Source: an uncultured bacterium (GTDB lineage Bacteria > Cyanobacteriota > Vampirovibrionia > Gastranaerophilales > Gastranaerophilaceae). From it: a stretch of DNA of 64,000 nt. A program made the translations under genes and the position numbers. Positions 16,929 to 26,188 of the stretch are shown here, in pieces. The stretch is taken from the NCBI GenBank assembly GCA_902775025.1, contig CACYKP010000004.1, forward strand, positions 23,703 to 87,702. Direction: 5' to 3'. The first letter of the stretch is position 1. The number at the start of each line of letters is the position of its first letter. The notes below the pieces were generated by a model. It ran no database searches, was not told where the DNA came from, and saw only the letters and a program-made list of their open reading frames with translations.

Positions 16929-18128
16929 CTATGGCTTTATTATTGCTAATACATAATCATCCGTGAAGTATTTATTAGCACAAGCCTGAATATCTTCCGA
17001 TGTAACCTGTTTTATTTGTTCTATAACTGTATTTCTGTAATCAAAACTTTTGCCCATGATTGAATAATAAGCCATAATATTCGCCTGTTGAGAGTTAGTT
17101 TCGGATAAGAACTGTTGTTTCCCAATCAGGTTATTTTTCGCATTATGCAATTCTTCTTCTCCGACAGGAATTGTTTTAATTTTTTCAATTTCTTCTTTAA
17201 ACCCTTCAATTGAAGTTTGAATATTTCCTGGTTCAGTTCCTATGTATATACTGAATACAGCGGATTTAAGGTGAGCTTCATAAGAAGTTCTTACTGTATA
17301 AGCTAAGCCTTTCTTTTCCCTAAGCTCTAAAAATAGTCTTGAACTAAGTCCGCTTGCGCCAAGAATGATGTTTAAAAGCATAAGAACGGGATATTCTTTA
17401 TCACCAATCGTGCCGACTCTCCAACCCTGAAGTATTTGAGCCTGATTAGCATCCTCTTTTATAATTTCTGCGTAATCTTTTTTGAGTTTATTTGGCTCTG
17501 TTATATCGGAGTTGTTTTCTGTGGCTTTGGGTAATATTCCCAAGTACTTTTCCAACAGTCCTTTTTCTTCAATATCTCCAACAAGTGCAAGAGATTTTCT
17601 TCCTGTTTGTAAAATCTTTTTGTAAGAATTTATTACTTCTTCTTTAGTAATTTTATCAACTTCTTCCAAGATTTTTGTATAACTGTGCCCGTAAAAATGG
17701 TCTTTGTATATAGTTTTTGAGAATAAGTCCGACACTTTTACTTTAGCAGAATCAAGTTCTGCCATAAGTTCACCTTTGAGTTTTCCGACCTCTTTATCAA
17801 ATTCTTCAAAAGTAGAATTGAGAATGATATCACTCATCAGAGAAAGTGCTTTTTCAAAATCTTCATTCAGGCAGGTAAATCTGAACCGCAAATAGTCAGA
17901 TTTCATTTCCGTTATCAGTTCTATTGCATTTTCGTCTAAAACTGTTGCAAGTTCTTCTGATGAATAGTTTGTTGTGCCTTTCAGTAATAGACGGTTCATC
18001 AAAGAGTATTCACCTGCGTGATATTCTTCTTCATTAATTGAAATGTTAAGAGTCAGGGCGACTCTTGGTGTGTTTTTGTTTTGCTTTATACAAGCTTTAA
18101 TTCCGTTTTTTAAAATAAATTCTCTCAT
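16929..18128 (-). CDS. M16-family peptidase homologue lacking the zinc motif
   Basis: 399 residues with the two-lobed M16 pattern. The N-terminal lobe should carry HxxEH before an E-rich helix, but the corresponding place reads YHAGEYSLMNRLLLKGT, so the zinc site is missing. The C-terminal lobe keeps the R/Y motif: GASGLSSRLFLELREKKGLAYTV. That combination defines the non-catalytic subunit of heterodimeric M16 peptidases (like the alpha-type subunit of bacterial pairs). The catalytic partner is not adjacent here. No signal peptide is seen. Confidence 0.85.
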   Translation of the reverse strand: MREFILKNGIKACIKQNKNTPRVALTLNISINEEEYHAGEYSLMNRLLLKGTTNYSSEELATVLDENAIELITEMKSDYLRFRFTCLNEDFEKALSLMSDIILNSTFEEFDKEVGKLKGELMAELDSAKVKVSDLFSKTIYKDHFYGHSYTKILEEVDKITKEEVINSYKKILQTGRKSLALVGDIEEKGLLEKYLGILPKATENNSDITEPNKLKKDYAEIIKEDANQAQILQGWRVGTIGDKEYPVLMLLNIILGASGLSSRLFLELREKKGLAYTVRTSYEAHLKSAVFSIYIGTEPGNIQTSIEGFKEEIEKIKTIPVGEEELHNAKNNLIGKQQFLSETNSQQANIMAYYSIMGKSFDYRNTVIEQIKQVTSEDIQACANKYFTDDYVLAIIKP

Positions 18129-18244
18129 AATGTGATTGTATCATAAAAAATATATTTTCTTTTATTTTTCAAATTGTAAATTTTAACGTAAATTTATGTA
18201 AAAAAATAAGCATGTTCATGGTATTATCTTTTTGAGGATATCTG

Positions 18245-21001
18245 ATGAAGATTATAGAAGCAAGAGATGGTTTTATAAATTTTGAGGCTGATGAAAGTAT
18301 TTACCTGTCCTCTTTTATCCAAGCAGCAGGCATGGATAAAACTTATGTTGCTCAGGTAAATCAAATGAAAAAATTCGGCAAAATTTTGATAGCAAGTGCA
18401 AGAATACTTTTCTTGTACAACGGAACAGAGCTTGTTGAATATGACAGAACGCTTCCTGCCAGAGACTCAGAATTAAGCATCTTCCCGCTTAATATTATAC
18501 AAAATTCAGTAAAAGCAAAGCAGCCTATAGTAGTCGGAAAAACTCTTGATAATTCAAATAATATTTTTATGGATTTATCAGCGTTTAACAAAAGAACCCT
18601 TATCAGTGTTGATGATACCAACGCTCACAATACATTGGTATCAAATTTAAGCAAGCAGTTTAAACATTCAGGTAAAAAAATAATTCTGGTAGATACTTTG
18701 GGTGTTATCAAGGGAGATAAAAAATATTTTGCAGCAAAAGATTTTAAACTTCCTCTTGATACATCAACACTGGAATTTATGTATAAATCATGCTTAAATG
18801 ATGCGACAGAGGATAGTAAAGCAACTATTGCCGAAGTGTTTAGTGATTTATCCGAGTATTCTAAAACGGTTCCATTTGTTCCTTTTGGAGTACTAAAATC
18901 TATTGTTGATGAAATGGTTGATAAACAGCATATTTTCAGGCTGTTTGTTTTAAAAAACCGATTGGCAAATTTTGAAAAGCTTGGGTATTTTGCAAGCGAT
19001 AAGAGTGAAGCAGATAAACTGGAAAAAATTCTTGCATCTGAAAGTGCTATAATAGATTTATCTAAACTTAATCCTCTATTCCAAAATAAATTTTTAGAAT
19101 TTATATATTCAAAAATTGATGCAAAAAATACTCAGGTTATATTAGAACTTTCAAATACAGTGTCGAAAAAGAATTTAAAAACTGTGATTGTTGATTCCGA
19201 ACTTCCGACACTGGTTATGACTCATTCTAAATATCAGTATTTGAATGATATAAAAGATATGTTTAAAAACTTCATTATAGAACCCTCTTTTGTTAATAAT
19301 GAAGTATTCAGGAACTATATTACGTTCTTATCTTCTATGAAAAACGGGATGTATTTAACAGCAGGTGAAGATGTAAACTATGTTCCAATGGTTTCGGTAT
19401 TCCAAAATATTGATGAATTTGTAGAAGTAAGTGAAAAAACAATTTCTGAAACAGAAAATGAAGAATCTCAATTACAAGATGAAGAAAATATTGATACTTT
19501 AGAAGATTTAACAAATAATCAAGATAAAGAAATAATTACTGTAGAAGAATCTGCAGATAAAATTGATACCTCTGACGATCAGGAAAAATACGATGAGTAT
19601 GAAGGACCGACACAGGAGGAAATAATTGCTGAAATAGAAGAAAAATCAAATGGCATTATAGATTCTATATCTAAGGAGTTAGAAGAACCTGCAGAGATAG
19701 ATTTATTTGGCGGAGAGTCCGATGAAGAGGAAACAGGTACTCAATCTGAAGTTATAGAAGATGAACTTCAGGAAAAAGATAGTATAGATGAAATAAGTGA
19801 AGAATCAGAGCAAACTGAAGATGTTATAGAACCTGAATATGAAGAGGCTATAGAGCAAACAGAGCCTGAAATCGATGAAGATGATATATCCGATTCTCTA
19901 GCGGAAGAACTGCCTGTTATAGAAGAAGAACAAACAACAGAACAGCAAGAGGAAGAGGAACAACTTATACAGCCGGCAGGTCAGGAAGATGTTCTTATTG
20001 AAGAAACAGAGCTTATTGATGAAGATTTGGCTCAGAATTATGCTTTGAATGAAGACAGTAACAGTGATGAAGAGGCAGAACCTGAGGAAATATTGTTGGA
20101 AGATAATTCTGATGATGCTTTGGATAATATAGCCGAATACGATGATAATGCATCGATAGAACTGCCTAATGGCTCTGAAGATGAAGGTATGTTCGCAGAA
20201 GGTGAAAATACTAATGATGTGTTATCTGAAGAAGAAGATATTTCAATAGAGCTAAGCGGAGATGAAGAATTATTCATAGAAGAAATGGAAGAAACCGAGC
20301 CGGTCAGTGAAGCTCCCGAGTTAAGCGAAAAAGATAAGTCAAGTTTTATAGAGCCTTCTATTATTCCGTTAGATGGTGAAGAATATAATCAAAATTACGA
20401 TGATGAACCTAAGGAAGAGTTTGTAAGCGAAAATGACGTTAAAGAAGATGATATTATTATTGATATGACTGATGAAAATGGTGTTTCCGGTATTGATGAA
20501 GATGTAGACAGACAAATAGTGGAAGATGTTGACAAAGTATTTACTACAATTAAAACCGAAGAAGAACTTGAAGAGATTTCTGACTCTGATTTGGATTTGA
20601 TTGATGCGTTAAATGGTGATGATGAAGAATTGGAAGAGTACCAAGGAGAGTTGGAAGAAGTTTCTTCTGACGTTCAAGTTGATGAAGGGATTTTAGAGCA
20701 GCCTTCCGAAGGGATAGTTCCTCCAAGACAACACTCTCAATTATCTGAAAATAACGAGATTTTGGAAAAGAAAGAGTCTAACACTCCGATTGTTCCTGTG
20801 TATGATGCTGACATTCCTCAAGAGGATATGGTTGTAAGTGATACTATACAGCAAGGCGATTCTGTAGTACATGCTAAATACGGAAATGGTGTCGTAGAAA
20901 AAATGATTAAATACGGCACAAAGACATTGTTCTCAATAAACTTTGAAAATGTAGGACGCAGACTTTTAGATCCGACGTTAACAGAGATTAAGAAGTTGTA
21001 A
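18245..21001 (+). CDS. Acidic 918-residue protein: degenerate P-loop-like N-terminus and UvrD/PcrA-type C-terminal domain
   Basis: Three regions are seen. Residues ~1-400 are globular; the stretch IVVGKTLDNSNNIFMDLSAF then LISVDDTNAHNTLVSNL and KIILVDTLG follows the order of a HerA-like ATPase core (strand, Walker A, Walker B), but the Walker A lysine and glycines are gone. Residues ~410-860 are extremely rich in Glu and Asp and look disordered. The last ~50 residues (GDSVVHAKYGNGVVEKM ... INFENVGRRLLDP) match the Tudor-like domain at the C-terminus of UvrD/PcrA that contacts RNA polymerase. GAGG precedes the ATG. I cannot name the protein; the HerA relation is tentative. Confidence 0.6.
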   Translation: MKIIEARDGFINFEADESIYLSSFIQAAGMDKTYVAQVNQMKKFGKILIASARILFLYNGTELVEYDRTLPARDSELSIFPLNIIQNSVKAKQPIVVGKTLDNSNNIFMDLSAFNKRTLISVDDTNAHNTLVSNLSKQFKHSGKKIILVDTLGVIKGDKKYFAAKDFKLPLDTSTLEFMYKSCLNDATEDSKATIAEVFSDLSEYSKTVPFVPFGVLKSIVDEMVDKQHIFRLFVLKNRLANFEKLGYFASDKSEADKLEKILASESAIIDLSKLNPLFQNKFLEFIYSKIDAKNTQVILELSNTVSKKNLKTVIVDSELPTLVMTHSKYQYLNDIKDMFKNFIIEPSFVNNEVFRNYITFLSSMKNGMYLTAGEDVNYVPMVSVFQNIDEFVEVSEKTISETENEESQLQDEENIDTLEDLTNNQDKEIITVEESADKIDTSDDQEKYDEYEGPTQEEIIAEIEEKSNGIIDSISKELEEPAEIDLFGGESDEEETGTQSEVIEDELQEKDSIDEISEESEQTEDVIEPEYEEAIEQTEPEIDEDDISDSLAEELPVIEEEQTTEQQEEEEQLIQPAGQEDVLIEETELIDEDLAQNYALNEDSNSDEEAEPEEILLEDNSDDALDNIAEYDDNASIELPNGSEDEGMFAEGENTNDVLSEEEDISIELSGDEELFIEEMEETEPVSEAPELSEKDKSSFIEPSIIPLDGEEYNQNYDDEPKEEFVSENDVKEDDIIIDMTDENGVSGIDEDVDRQIVEDVDKVFTTIKTEEELEEISDSDLDLIDALNGDDEELEEYQGELEEVSSDVQVDEGILEQPSEGIVPPRQHSQLSENNEILEKKESNTPIVPVYDADIPQEDMVVSDTIQQGDSVVHAKYGNGVVEKMIKYGTKTLFSINFENVGRRLLDPTLTEIKKL

Positions 21002-21092
21002 TACTTGAAATTAAAAAATCAGCATTATAGAATGAATTAGGTCGAAATATTTAATCAAGTTTGGAATCTTGAGAAAAGAAAGAAGGTAAATA

Positions 21093-21293
21093 ATGAAAGA
21101 CGGTTTACACCCAGATTATAAAAAAACTGTTATCAAATGTGTTTGCGGAAATGAAATTGAAACAGGTTCAGTTGTTGATAATCTAACAGTTGAAATTTGT
21201 TCAAACTGCCACCCGTTCTATACAGGTCAACAAAAAATTCTTGACTCAGAAGGACGTGTTGAAAGATTCAAAAAACGTTACGGTCAAAAATAA
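21093..21293 (+). CDS. rpmE: 50S ribosomal protein L31
   Basis: 66 residues, the standard L31 length. It has the zinc-binding form: [11 protein letters not shown] at residues ~16-26 and [18 protein letters not shown] downstream, giving paired cysteines; the tail FKKRYG is basic. AGAAGG lies before the ATG. A strong hairpin with a T-run (21313-21350) ends the transcript and can also serve the convergent manC gene. Confidence 0.97.
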   Translation: MKDGLHPDYKKTVIKCVCGNEIETGSVVDNLTVEICSNCHPFYTGQQKILDSEGRVERFKKRYGQK

Positions 21294-21312
21294 CGGTTTG
21301 TTTAGAAATTAT

Positions 21313-21350
21313 AAAAAAGAGGTTCTGTTTTTTCAGAACCTCTTTTTTTT
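21313..21350. terminator. Bidirectional terminator between rpmE and manC
   Basis: AAAGAGGTTCTG, a six-T loop and CAGAACCTCTTT form a perfect stem flanked by A and T runs on both sides, so it can act on either strand. Confidence 0.9.
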
Positions 21351-21363
21351 TATATTTTGTTTA

Positions 21364-22740
21364 TTAAACTCTGCCGTACATGTCCTCATAGCGAACGATG
21401 TCTTCTTCTATGAGTAAATCGCCCTTTTGAACTTCAATAATTTTTAATACATCTTTATATGGGTTTTGAAGAGAGTGAATTTCTTTAACATCTATATCAA
21501 TACTGTGTCCGGGGCTTAAAATATGTTCTTTCCCTTCAAGAAGAACTTTTGCCATGCCTTCTAAAACAACCCAATGCTCGCTTCGGTGGTTATGTGATTG
21601 AACAGAAAGCTTTTGTCCCGGGTTTACTTGAATCATTTTTGTTAAGAAACCCTTGCCTTCTGCTAAAACTGTGTAATATCCCCAAGGTCTGTAAACGGTT
21701 TTATGTACAAGATGCGTATTATCGTTTTGTTTTTTTAATGTTTCAAAAACTTTTTTAACATCTTGAGTTTTATCTGCTTTACAAGCCAAAATTGCATCTT
21801 CTGTTTCTACAATAACCGTATCTTCAAGTCCTATTGTAGCAACAAGTTTTGATGATGAGTACATAAGAGAATTCTTTGAACCTTCATCAAGAATGTGCCC
21901 AATCTTAACATTCCCGTCCGAATCCTTGGGACTTACATCATATATTGATTTCCAACTTCCTAAATCATTCCAGTCGCTTTCGAGCTTTACTAGTGCAATT
22001 TTATCTGATTTTTCCATAACCGCATAATCTATTGATATAGATGGCATTCTTTCAAATTCAATATAAGGAATTTCATCAGAGGATGTAAAGTCAAAGTTCT
22101 TCAGTAATGAATAAATCTCCGGCGAGCATGTTTTTAATTCGTTCAAAAGAGTGGAAGCTTTGAACATAAATATGCCGCTATTCCAATAATAATTTCCATC
22201 AGCAATATATTTTTCTGCTAGCTCTTGATTTGGCTTTTCGACAAATTTATTAACTTTGACACCGTTTTCAATTTTATTATCTGTAACATTAATATATCCA
22301 TATCCTGTTTCAGGATAAGAAGGTTTGATACCAAAGGTTACAATATAACCTTGATTTGCTATTTTCTCACCTTCTTTTACTGTAGAAGAAAAAGCTTTAA
22401 TATCTTTTATCAGATGATCTGACGGTACAACTAAAATAACAGGATCTTCTTTTGATTTTATGCTGATGTATTGTGCTGCTATTGCTATAGCCGGAGCTGT
22501 ATTTTTTGAGATAGGTTCAGATAGAACGATAGGATTGTCTGCTATTTTTGATAATTGATATTTAACATTAGAAACGTGTTTAACACCGGTCATACTGATG
22601 ATTTTGTCAGTTAATCTTTCAAATGTTGCTTGTAATAAACTTTCAGTATTTTGAATGTTTAACAATTGTTTTGGATATAGCTCCCTTGATAAAGGCCATA
22701 AACGGCTTCCTGAACCTCCTGCTAATATTAATCCGTACAT
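21364..22740 (-). CDS. manC: Mannose-1-phosphate guanylyltransferase / mannose-6-phosphate isomerase
   Basis: 458 residues with two domains. The nucleotidyltransferase part (~1-330) starts LILAGGSGSRLWPLSRELYPKQ, the family signature, and has VEKPNQELAEKYI and WNSGIFMF. The C-terminal cupin (~345-458) has YRPWGYYTVL, NPGQKLSVQSHNHRSEHWVVLEG and GHSIDI, typical of type II phosphomannose isomerase. It makes GDP-mannose for surface glycans. AGGAGAG precedes the ATG. It is convergent with rpmE. The flagellin gene is divergent upstream. Confidence 0.94.
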   Translation of the reverse strand: MYGLILAGGSGSRLWPLSRELYPKQLLNIQNTESLLQATFERLTDKIISMTGVKHVSNVKYQLSKIADNPIVLSEPISKNTAPAIAIAAQYISIKSKEDPVILVVPSDHLIKDIKAFSSTVKEGEKIANQGYIVTFGIKPSYPETGYGYINVTDNKIENGVKVNKFVEKPNQELAEKYIADGNYYWNSGIFMFKASTLLNELKTCSPEIYSLLKNFDFTSSDEIPYIEFERMPSISIDYAVMEKSDKIALVKLESDWNDLGSWKSIYDVSPKDSDGNVKIGHILDEGSKNSLMYSSSKLVATIGLEDTVIVETEDAILACKADKTQDVKKVFETLKKQNDNTHLVHKTVYRPWGYYTVLAEGKGFLTKMIQVNPGQKLSVQSHNHRSEHWVVLEGMAKVLLEGKEHILSPGHSIDIDVKEIHSLQNPYKDVLKIIEVQKGDLLIEEDIVRYEDMYGRV

Positions 22741-23098
22741 ATTACTCTCCTATAACAATACTCGAATATTATAACATAAAATTTTACTTGTTATAAATAT
22801 AGCAAAATGTGGAATAGATAAATAGTTGTGATATAATCAGTAAAGGAATACTTGATGATATCGTTGAATAAGAAGGACAAACTGTTTAGAGCAGATATGA
22901 CTATCACAAACTCGCTTCCCTATTGTATTTGCGGGGGGTAGCTTATAACGCCCTTCTTTTATTGCTTTTCAACGATTTTTACAAAAAATATATTTGTCTT
23001 ATTCAACGAAATTCAACCAAAATCCGCCCCTTAAGTAAGGAGCGAAGTCCGGTATTCAGGGGCGGACAGTTACCCCACGATTACGGAGGGAGGTGCGT
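22741..23098. other. manC-flagellin divergent intergenic region
   Basis: 358 bases without a gene. TATAAT at 22832-22837 lies in a plausible position for a promoter, but no matching -35 or sigma-28 (TAAA...GCCGATAA) element is evident. The half near the flagellin is more GC-rich than its surroundings and ends with a leader hairpin (23023-23066) and a doubled Shine-Dalgarno sequence. Confidence 0.4.
23023..23066 (+). promoter_or_regulatory. Hairpin in the flagellin mRNA leader
   Basis: TCCGCCCC at 23023-23030 pairs with GGGGCGGA at 23059-23066, enclosing 28 bases. It ends about 20 bases before the GGAGGGAGG ribosome binding site. Such a stem could stabilise the transcript or control flagellin translation. 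Confidence 0.5.
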
Positions 23099-25336
23099 AT
23101 GGCTCTCACCATAAACACCAACCTTTCATCGATGCTTGTGCAGATGAACCTTGCTCAATCGACGTTTGACCTAAATAAAGCGATTGAGCGTATGACAACG
23201 GGATATAAGCTCAACCATGCAAGCGATAATGCCGCAAATTATTCTATTGCTCAGAATATGGTGAGCTGGCTCTCGAGTTATGATATAGCATCTGAGAATA
23301 TATCAATGGGTACAGACCTTGTTCAGACAGCATCGGATAGTATAGCTTTAATGCAGCAGCATGCGGAACGAATCCATAATCTAGTAACTCAGGCAATGAA
23401 CGGAACTTATGGCGAAGATTCCCAAAAAGCAATCTCAAGTGAGATTAATGCACGAATTGCAGAGATTGACAGACTTTATCAAACGACCGAGTATAACGGC
23501 ATCTCTCTTTTTAATAACCAAAAAATTGATATTTCTGAGGGGGCAATACAGCCGGGTGAGAGTGGTTTTATTGATGAGAACGCACTATCAGGGCCTGTTA
23601 TGGTGAAAGAAACGGGATTTATACGTGCACTTTCGTCAGGAACGGTAGACGGAATAAAGGATAGTTATACCGATGCAGAGATTGCAGCTATGACCAAGGT
23701 TAAGAATTTAACAAAGTTTAGTTCAGGTCAAACCTATGCTATAACAGATGTTGAAGACCTCCAAAAACTTGCAGAACTTCATAATGCAGGAAAGAGTATT
23801 GCCAATGTTACCTTTGTTCTCGGAGCTGACCTTGATCTTTCGGGTGTTGATTGGACTCCGATAGGTGACAACACCACCACCTCTAATGCAACCCGTTTTA
23901 GAGGTACATTTAACGGCAACGGACATACAATCTCTAATCTTACGGTTAATAATCCTGATGCTAAATGTCAGGGCTTGTTTGGGTATGTAAACGGCGGAAA
24001 AATCAGGAATCTAGGACTAGAAAATGCAGAGATATCAGGAGATATCTGCTGCGGGGCATTAGCGGGATACACGTCAAGTGCTAAAATTGATAATTGCTTT
24101 GCCGAATCTACAGTAAGCGGGAAATCTTATATCGGCGGTCTGATAGGAAGGGCAAGTAATACAAGCAGTATAAAAAACAGTTATTCATCTTCTAGTGTTA
24201 GTGGACAAGGTTCTAATGTTGGCGGGCTTGTCGGGCATTGTAATAGCAGCAGTGTAGAAAACAGTTATTCATCTTCTACGGTTAGTGGACTAGGTGCTGA
24301 TGTTGGCGGACTTGTCGGGCAATGTGTTAGCAGCAGTGTAGAAAACAGTTATTCATTTTCTACGGTTAGTGGACTAGCTGCTAATGTTGGCGGGCTAGTC
24401 GGTCTAATATCTAGTTGTAGTGTATCCAATAGTTATTCAAATGCTAATGTTAATTCTGCAAGTATACATGTTGGAGTATTTGCAGGTGGAAGTATCGGTG
24501 ATACTACAATAGATACGTGTTATTCTTCCGGAAGCGTATCAGGGAACTCTCTTGTCGGAGGTTTTATTGGTACTGCCGGTGCCGGTGATACTACAGCAGG
24601 TACGACAACAATAGCCAATTCTTCATCATATTGTACAAATATTTTTGGAGGACAATATGTAGGAAGTTTTATTGGCGGGTACAGAACTCAGTCATATTAT
24701 CCTGACGATTTTATTAGTGACCATGGTGACCAATTTATATATAACGGAGGTTTATCCTTAACAAATTGTGAATCTGCAACCCTTGATGATACCGATATGA
24801 TAGGTGGAGCATTTATAAAACAATTTACAGATGAAGGATATACAGACCCTGAAACGGGAGATTGGGTAAGTGCAAAATCACATGTCTATATAAAAGATGA
24901 ATCTTGTGACCTGACTCCTTTATTAGCTCAAATAGAAGGGCTTGATGTTGCATCCAACCCGACTGATTTGCAAGTCGGAATAAACGGATATGATTCAAGC
25001 AGAATAAGTTTTGATACAAACTTTGTGTATAACCTCTCATCAATCACCGTAGGAGGAAAAGTCAATAAAAATGCTTATACTATAATTGATAACTTTATAA
25101 ACAAGTTATCTGCAAAAGCAACCTCTCTCGGTGCAGTATCAAACAGGCTAGATAGTGCATTAGAAAGTACAACGGTTGCAATGCAGAACCTTACATCATC
25201 ACTGTCGACTATTCGTGATGCCGATGTTGCCAAAGAATCCTCTGCATACATAAAAGCTCAAATATTGCAGCAAGCATCCGCAACACTTCTCGCTACTGCA
25301 AACCAATCCCCAAGTGTAGCTCTACAGTTGTTGTAA
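23099..25336 (+). CDS. Flagellin with large GLUG-repeat insert
   Basis: 745 residues. The D0/D1 ends are flagellin: MALTINTNLSSMLVQMNLAQ and GYKLNHASDNAANYSIAQ at the start, and SALESTTVAMQNLTSSLSTIRD with VAKESSAYIKAQILQQASAT at the end. Residues ~205-540 are an insert of GLUG-type repeats such as VGGLVGQC and IGGLIGRA; three or four units of 28 residues (84 bases) are almost identical (NSYSSSTVSG...VGGLVG). GLUG motifs form beta-solenoids in adhesins and IgA-protease-like proteins. The ORF can start at a GTG at 23093, but MALTIN is the canonical flagellin start and has GGGAGG in the right place. Downstream of the insert the sequence has PDDFISDHGDQF and other non-repeat parts. Confidence 0.92.
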   Translation: MALTINTNLSSMLVQMNLAQSTFDLNKAIERMTTGYKLNHASDNAANYSIAQNMVSWLSSYDIASENISMGTDLVQTASDSIALMQQHAERIHNLVTQAMNGTYGEDSQKAISSEINARIAEIDRLYQTTEYNGISLFNNQKIDISEGAIQPGESGFIDENALSGPVMVKETGFIRALSSGTVDGIKDSYTDAEIAAMTKVKNLTKFSSGQTYAITDVEDLQKLAELHNAGKSIANVTFVLGADLDLSGVDWTPIGDNTTTSNATRFRGTFNGNGHTISNLTVNNPDAKCQGLFGYVNGGKIRNLGLENAEISGDICCGALAGYTSSAKIDNCFAESTVSGKSYIGGLIGRASNTSSIKNSYSSSSVSGQGSNVGGLVGHCNSSSVENSYSSSTVSGLGADVGGLVGQCVSSSVENSYSFSTVSGLAANVGGLVGLISSCSVSNSYSNANVNSASIHVGVFAGGSIGDTTIDTCYSSGSVSGNSLVGGFIGTAGAGDTTAGTTTIANSSSYCTNIFGGQYVGSFIGGYRTQSYYPDDFISDHGDQFIYNGGLSLTNCESATLDDTDMIGGAFIKQFTDEGYTDPETGDWVSAKSHVYIKDESCDLTPLLAQIEGLDVASNPTDLQVGINGYDSSRISFDTNFVYNLSSITVGGKVNKNAYTIIDNFINKLSAKATSLGAVSNRLDSALESTTVAMQNLTSSLSTIRDADVAKESSAYIKAQILQQASATLLATANQSPSVALQLL
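24160..24440 (+). repeat. 84-base tandem repeats coding for GLUG units
   Basis: Three to four head-to-tail copies encode 28-residue units beginning near N-S-Y-S-S and ending in VGGLVG plus a short variable link. The copies at about 24250-24330 and 24334-24414 differ at only a few bases, which allows copy-number change by slippage or recombination. Confidence 0.75.
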
Positions 25337-25387
25337 TTCAAAATTTTTGATATAATTGGTGTGTTGAAAAACCACTAATGATTCAGA

Positions 25388-26188
25388 ATGAAAATATACT
25401 ATAAGGCGACATATACATATAAACTGCTAAAAGGATTTATGCAAACTGCTGAGAGTTTAATTTCGACGCTCGGCAGTATTGTAATGTTTGGAATAGAGTT
25501 TATAAAAGGATTAAGAGATAAACCTACAACAATAAAAGAACTTATGTATCAATGCTATCGGTTTGGTGTAACGTCTTTACCCATAACACTCTCAATTGTC
25601 GGCATGACATCTGTAATTGTTGCAATGCAAGTAGCAGGAGAAATGGTAAAACAAGGTGGCGGGAATTATGTCGGAATGCTTGTCGCAATTCTTATGGTTA
25701 GAGAAGAAGCTGTTATCATGGCAGGATTTGCTATCATCTCAATGATAGGTTCTTCTCTGGCATCAGAAATTGCTACTATGAAAGTTACGGAGCAAGTTGA
25801 TGCGATTCAGGTTTTAAAAGTTAATCCTGTTCATTATCTTTTCACGCCCAGAGTTCTTGCCGGAACGCTTATGATGCCGATAGTTGTAATAATATCTGCT
25901 TTAATTGGTATTTTAGGCGGTGGTGTTGCATCTAATCTTGTGTCAGGCTTGTCTTATAAGGCATATTTTGATTCTGTTTGGTTTGGATTAAATACGCACG
26001 ATTTAAATGTATGTATAATGAAATCTTTTGCATTTGGTTTTGTAATTTCTCTTATAAGTTGTTCGTGCGGTATGGATGCGAAAGACGGTGCGAAAGGCGT
26101 AGGACTTGCTACGACAAAAGCTGTAGTTTGGTCATTTGTTGCAATTGTCATAGTGGATTTGATATTTGCAGCAGCATGTTTCTATTAA
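25388..26188 (+). CDS. mlaE: MlaE/YrbE-type ABC transporter permease
   Basis: 266 residues with about five hydrophobic segments. The family phrases are seen: FGVTSLPITLSIVGMTSVIVAMQ, then GNYVGMLVAILMVREEAVIMAGF, GSSLASEIATMKVTEQVDAIQVLKVNPVHYLFTPRVLAG, and the closing FVAIVIVDLIFA. MlaE is the inner-membrane permease of the MCE phospholipid transporter between the two membranes. The next two genes supply the ATPase and MCE subunits. An internal ATG at 25439 preceded by AAAAGGA is an alternative start. Confidence 0.93.
   Translation: MKIYYKATYTYKLLKGFMQTAESLISTLGSIVMFGIEFIKGLRDKPTTIKELMYQCYRFGVTSLPITLSIVGMTSVIVAMQVAGEMVKQGGGNYVGMLVAILMVREEAVIMAGFAIISMIGSSLASEIATMKVTEQVDAIQVLKVNPVHYLFTPRVLAGTLMMPIVVIISALIGILGGGVASNLVSGLSYKAYFDSVWFGLNTHDLNVCIMKSFAFGFVISLISCSCGMDAKDGAKGVGLATTKAVVWSFVAIVIVDLIFAAACFY

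Noticed and set aside
20038..20277. Minus-strand Ser-rich frame opposite the acidic region
   Set aside because: It is the antisense of Glu/Asp codons (TCA/ATC-rich) and has no start signal.
24160..24440. Regular repeats that could be a CRISPR array
   Set aside because: They are 84-base coding repeats in frame within flagellin, with no unique spacers between them.
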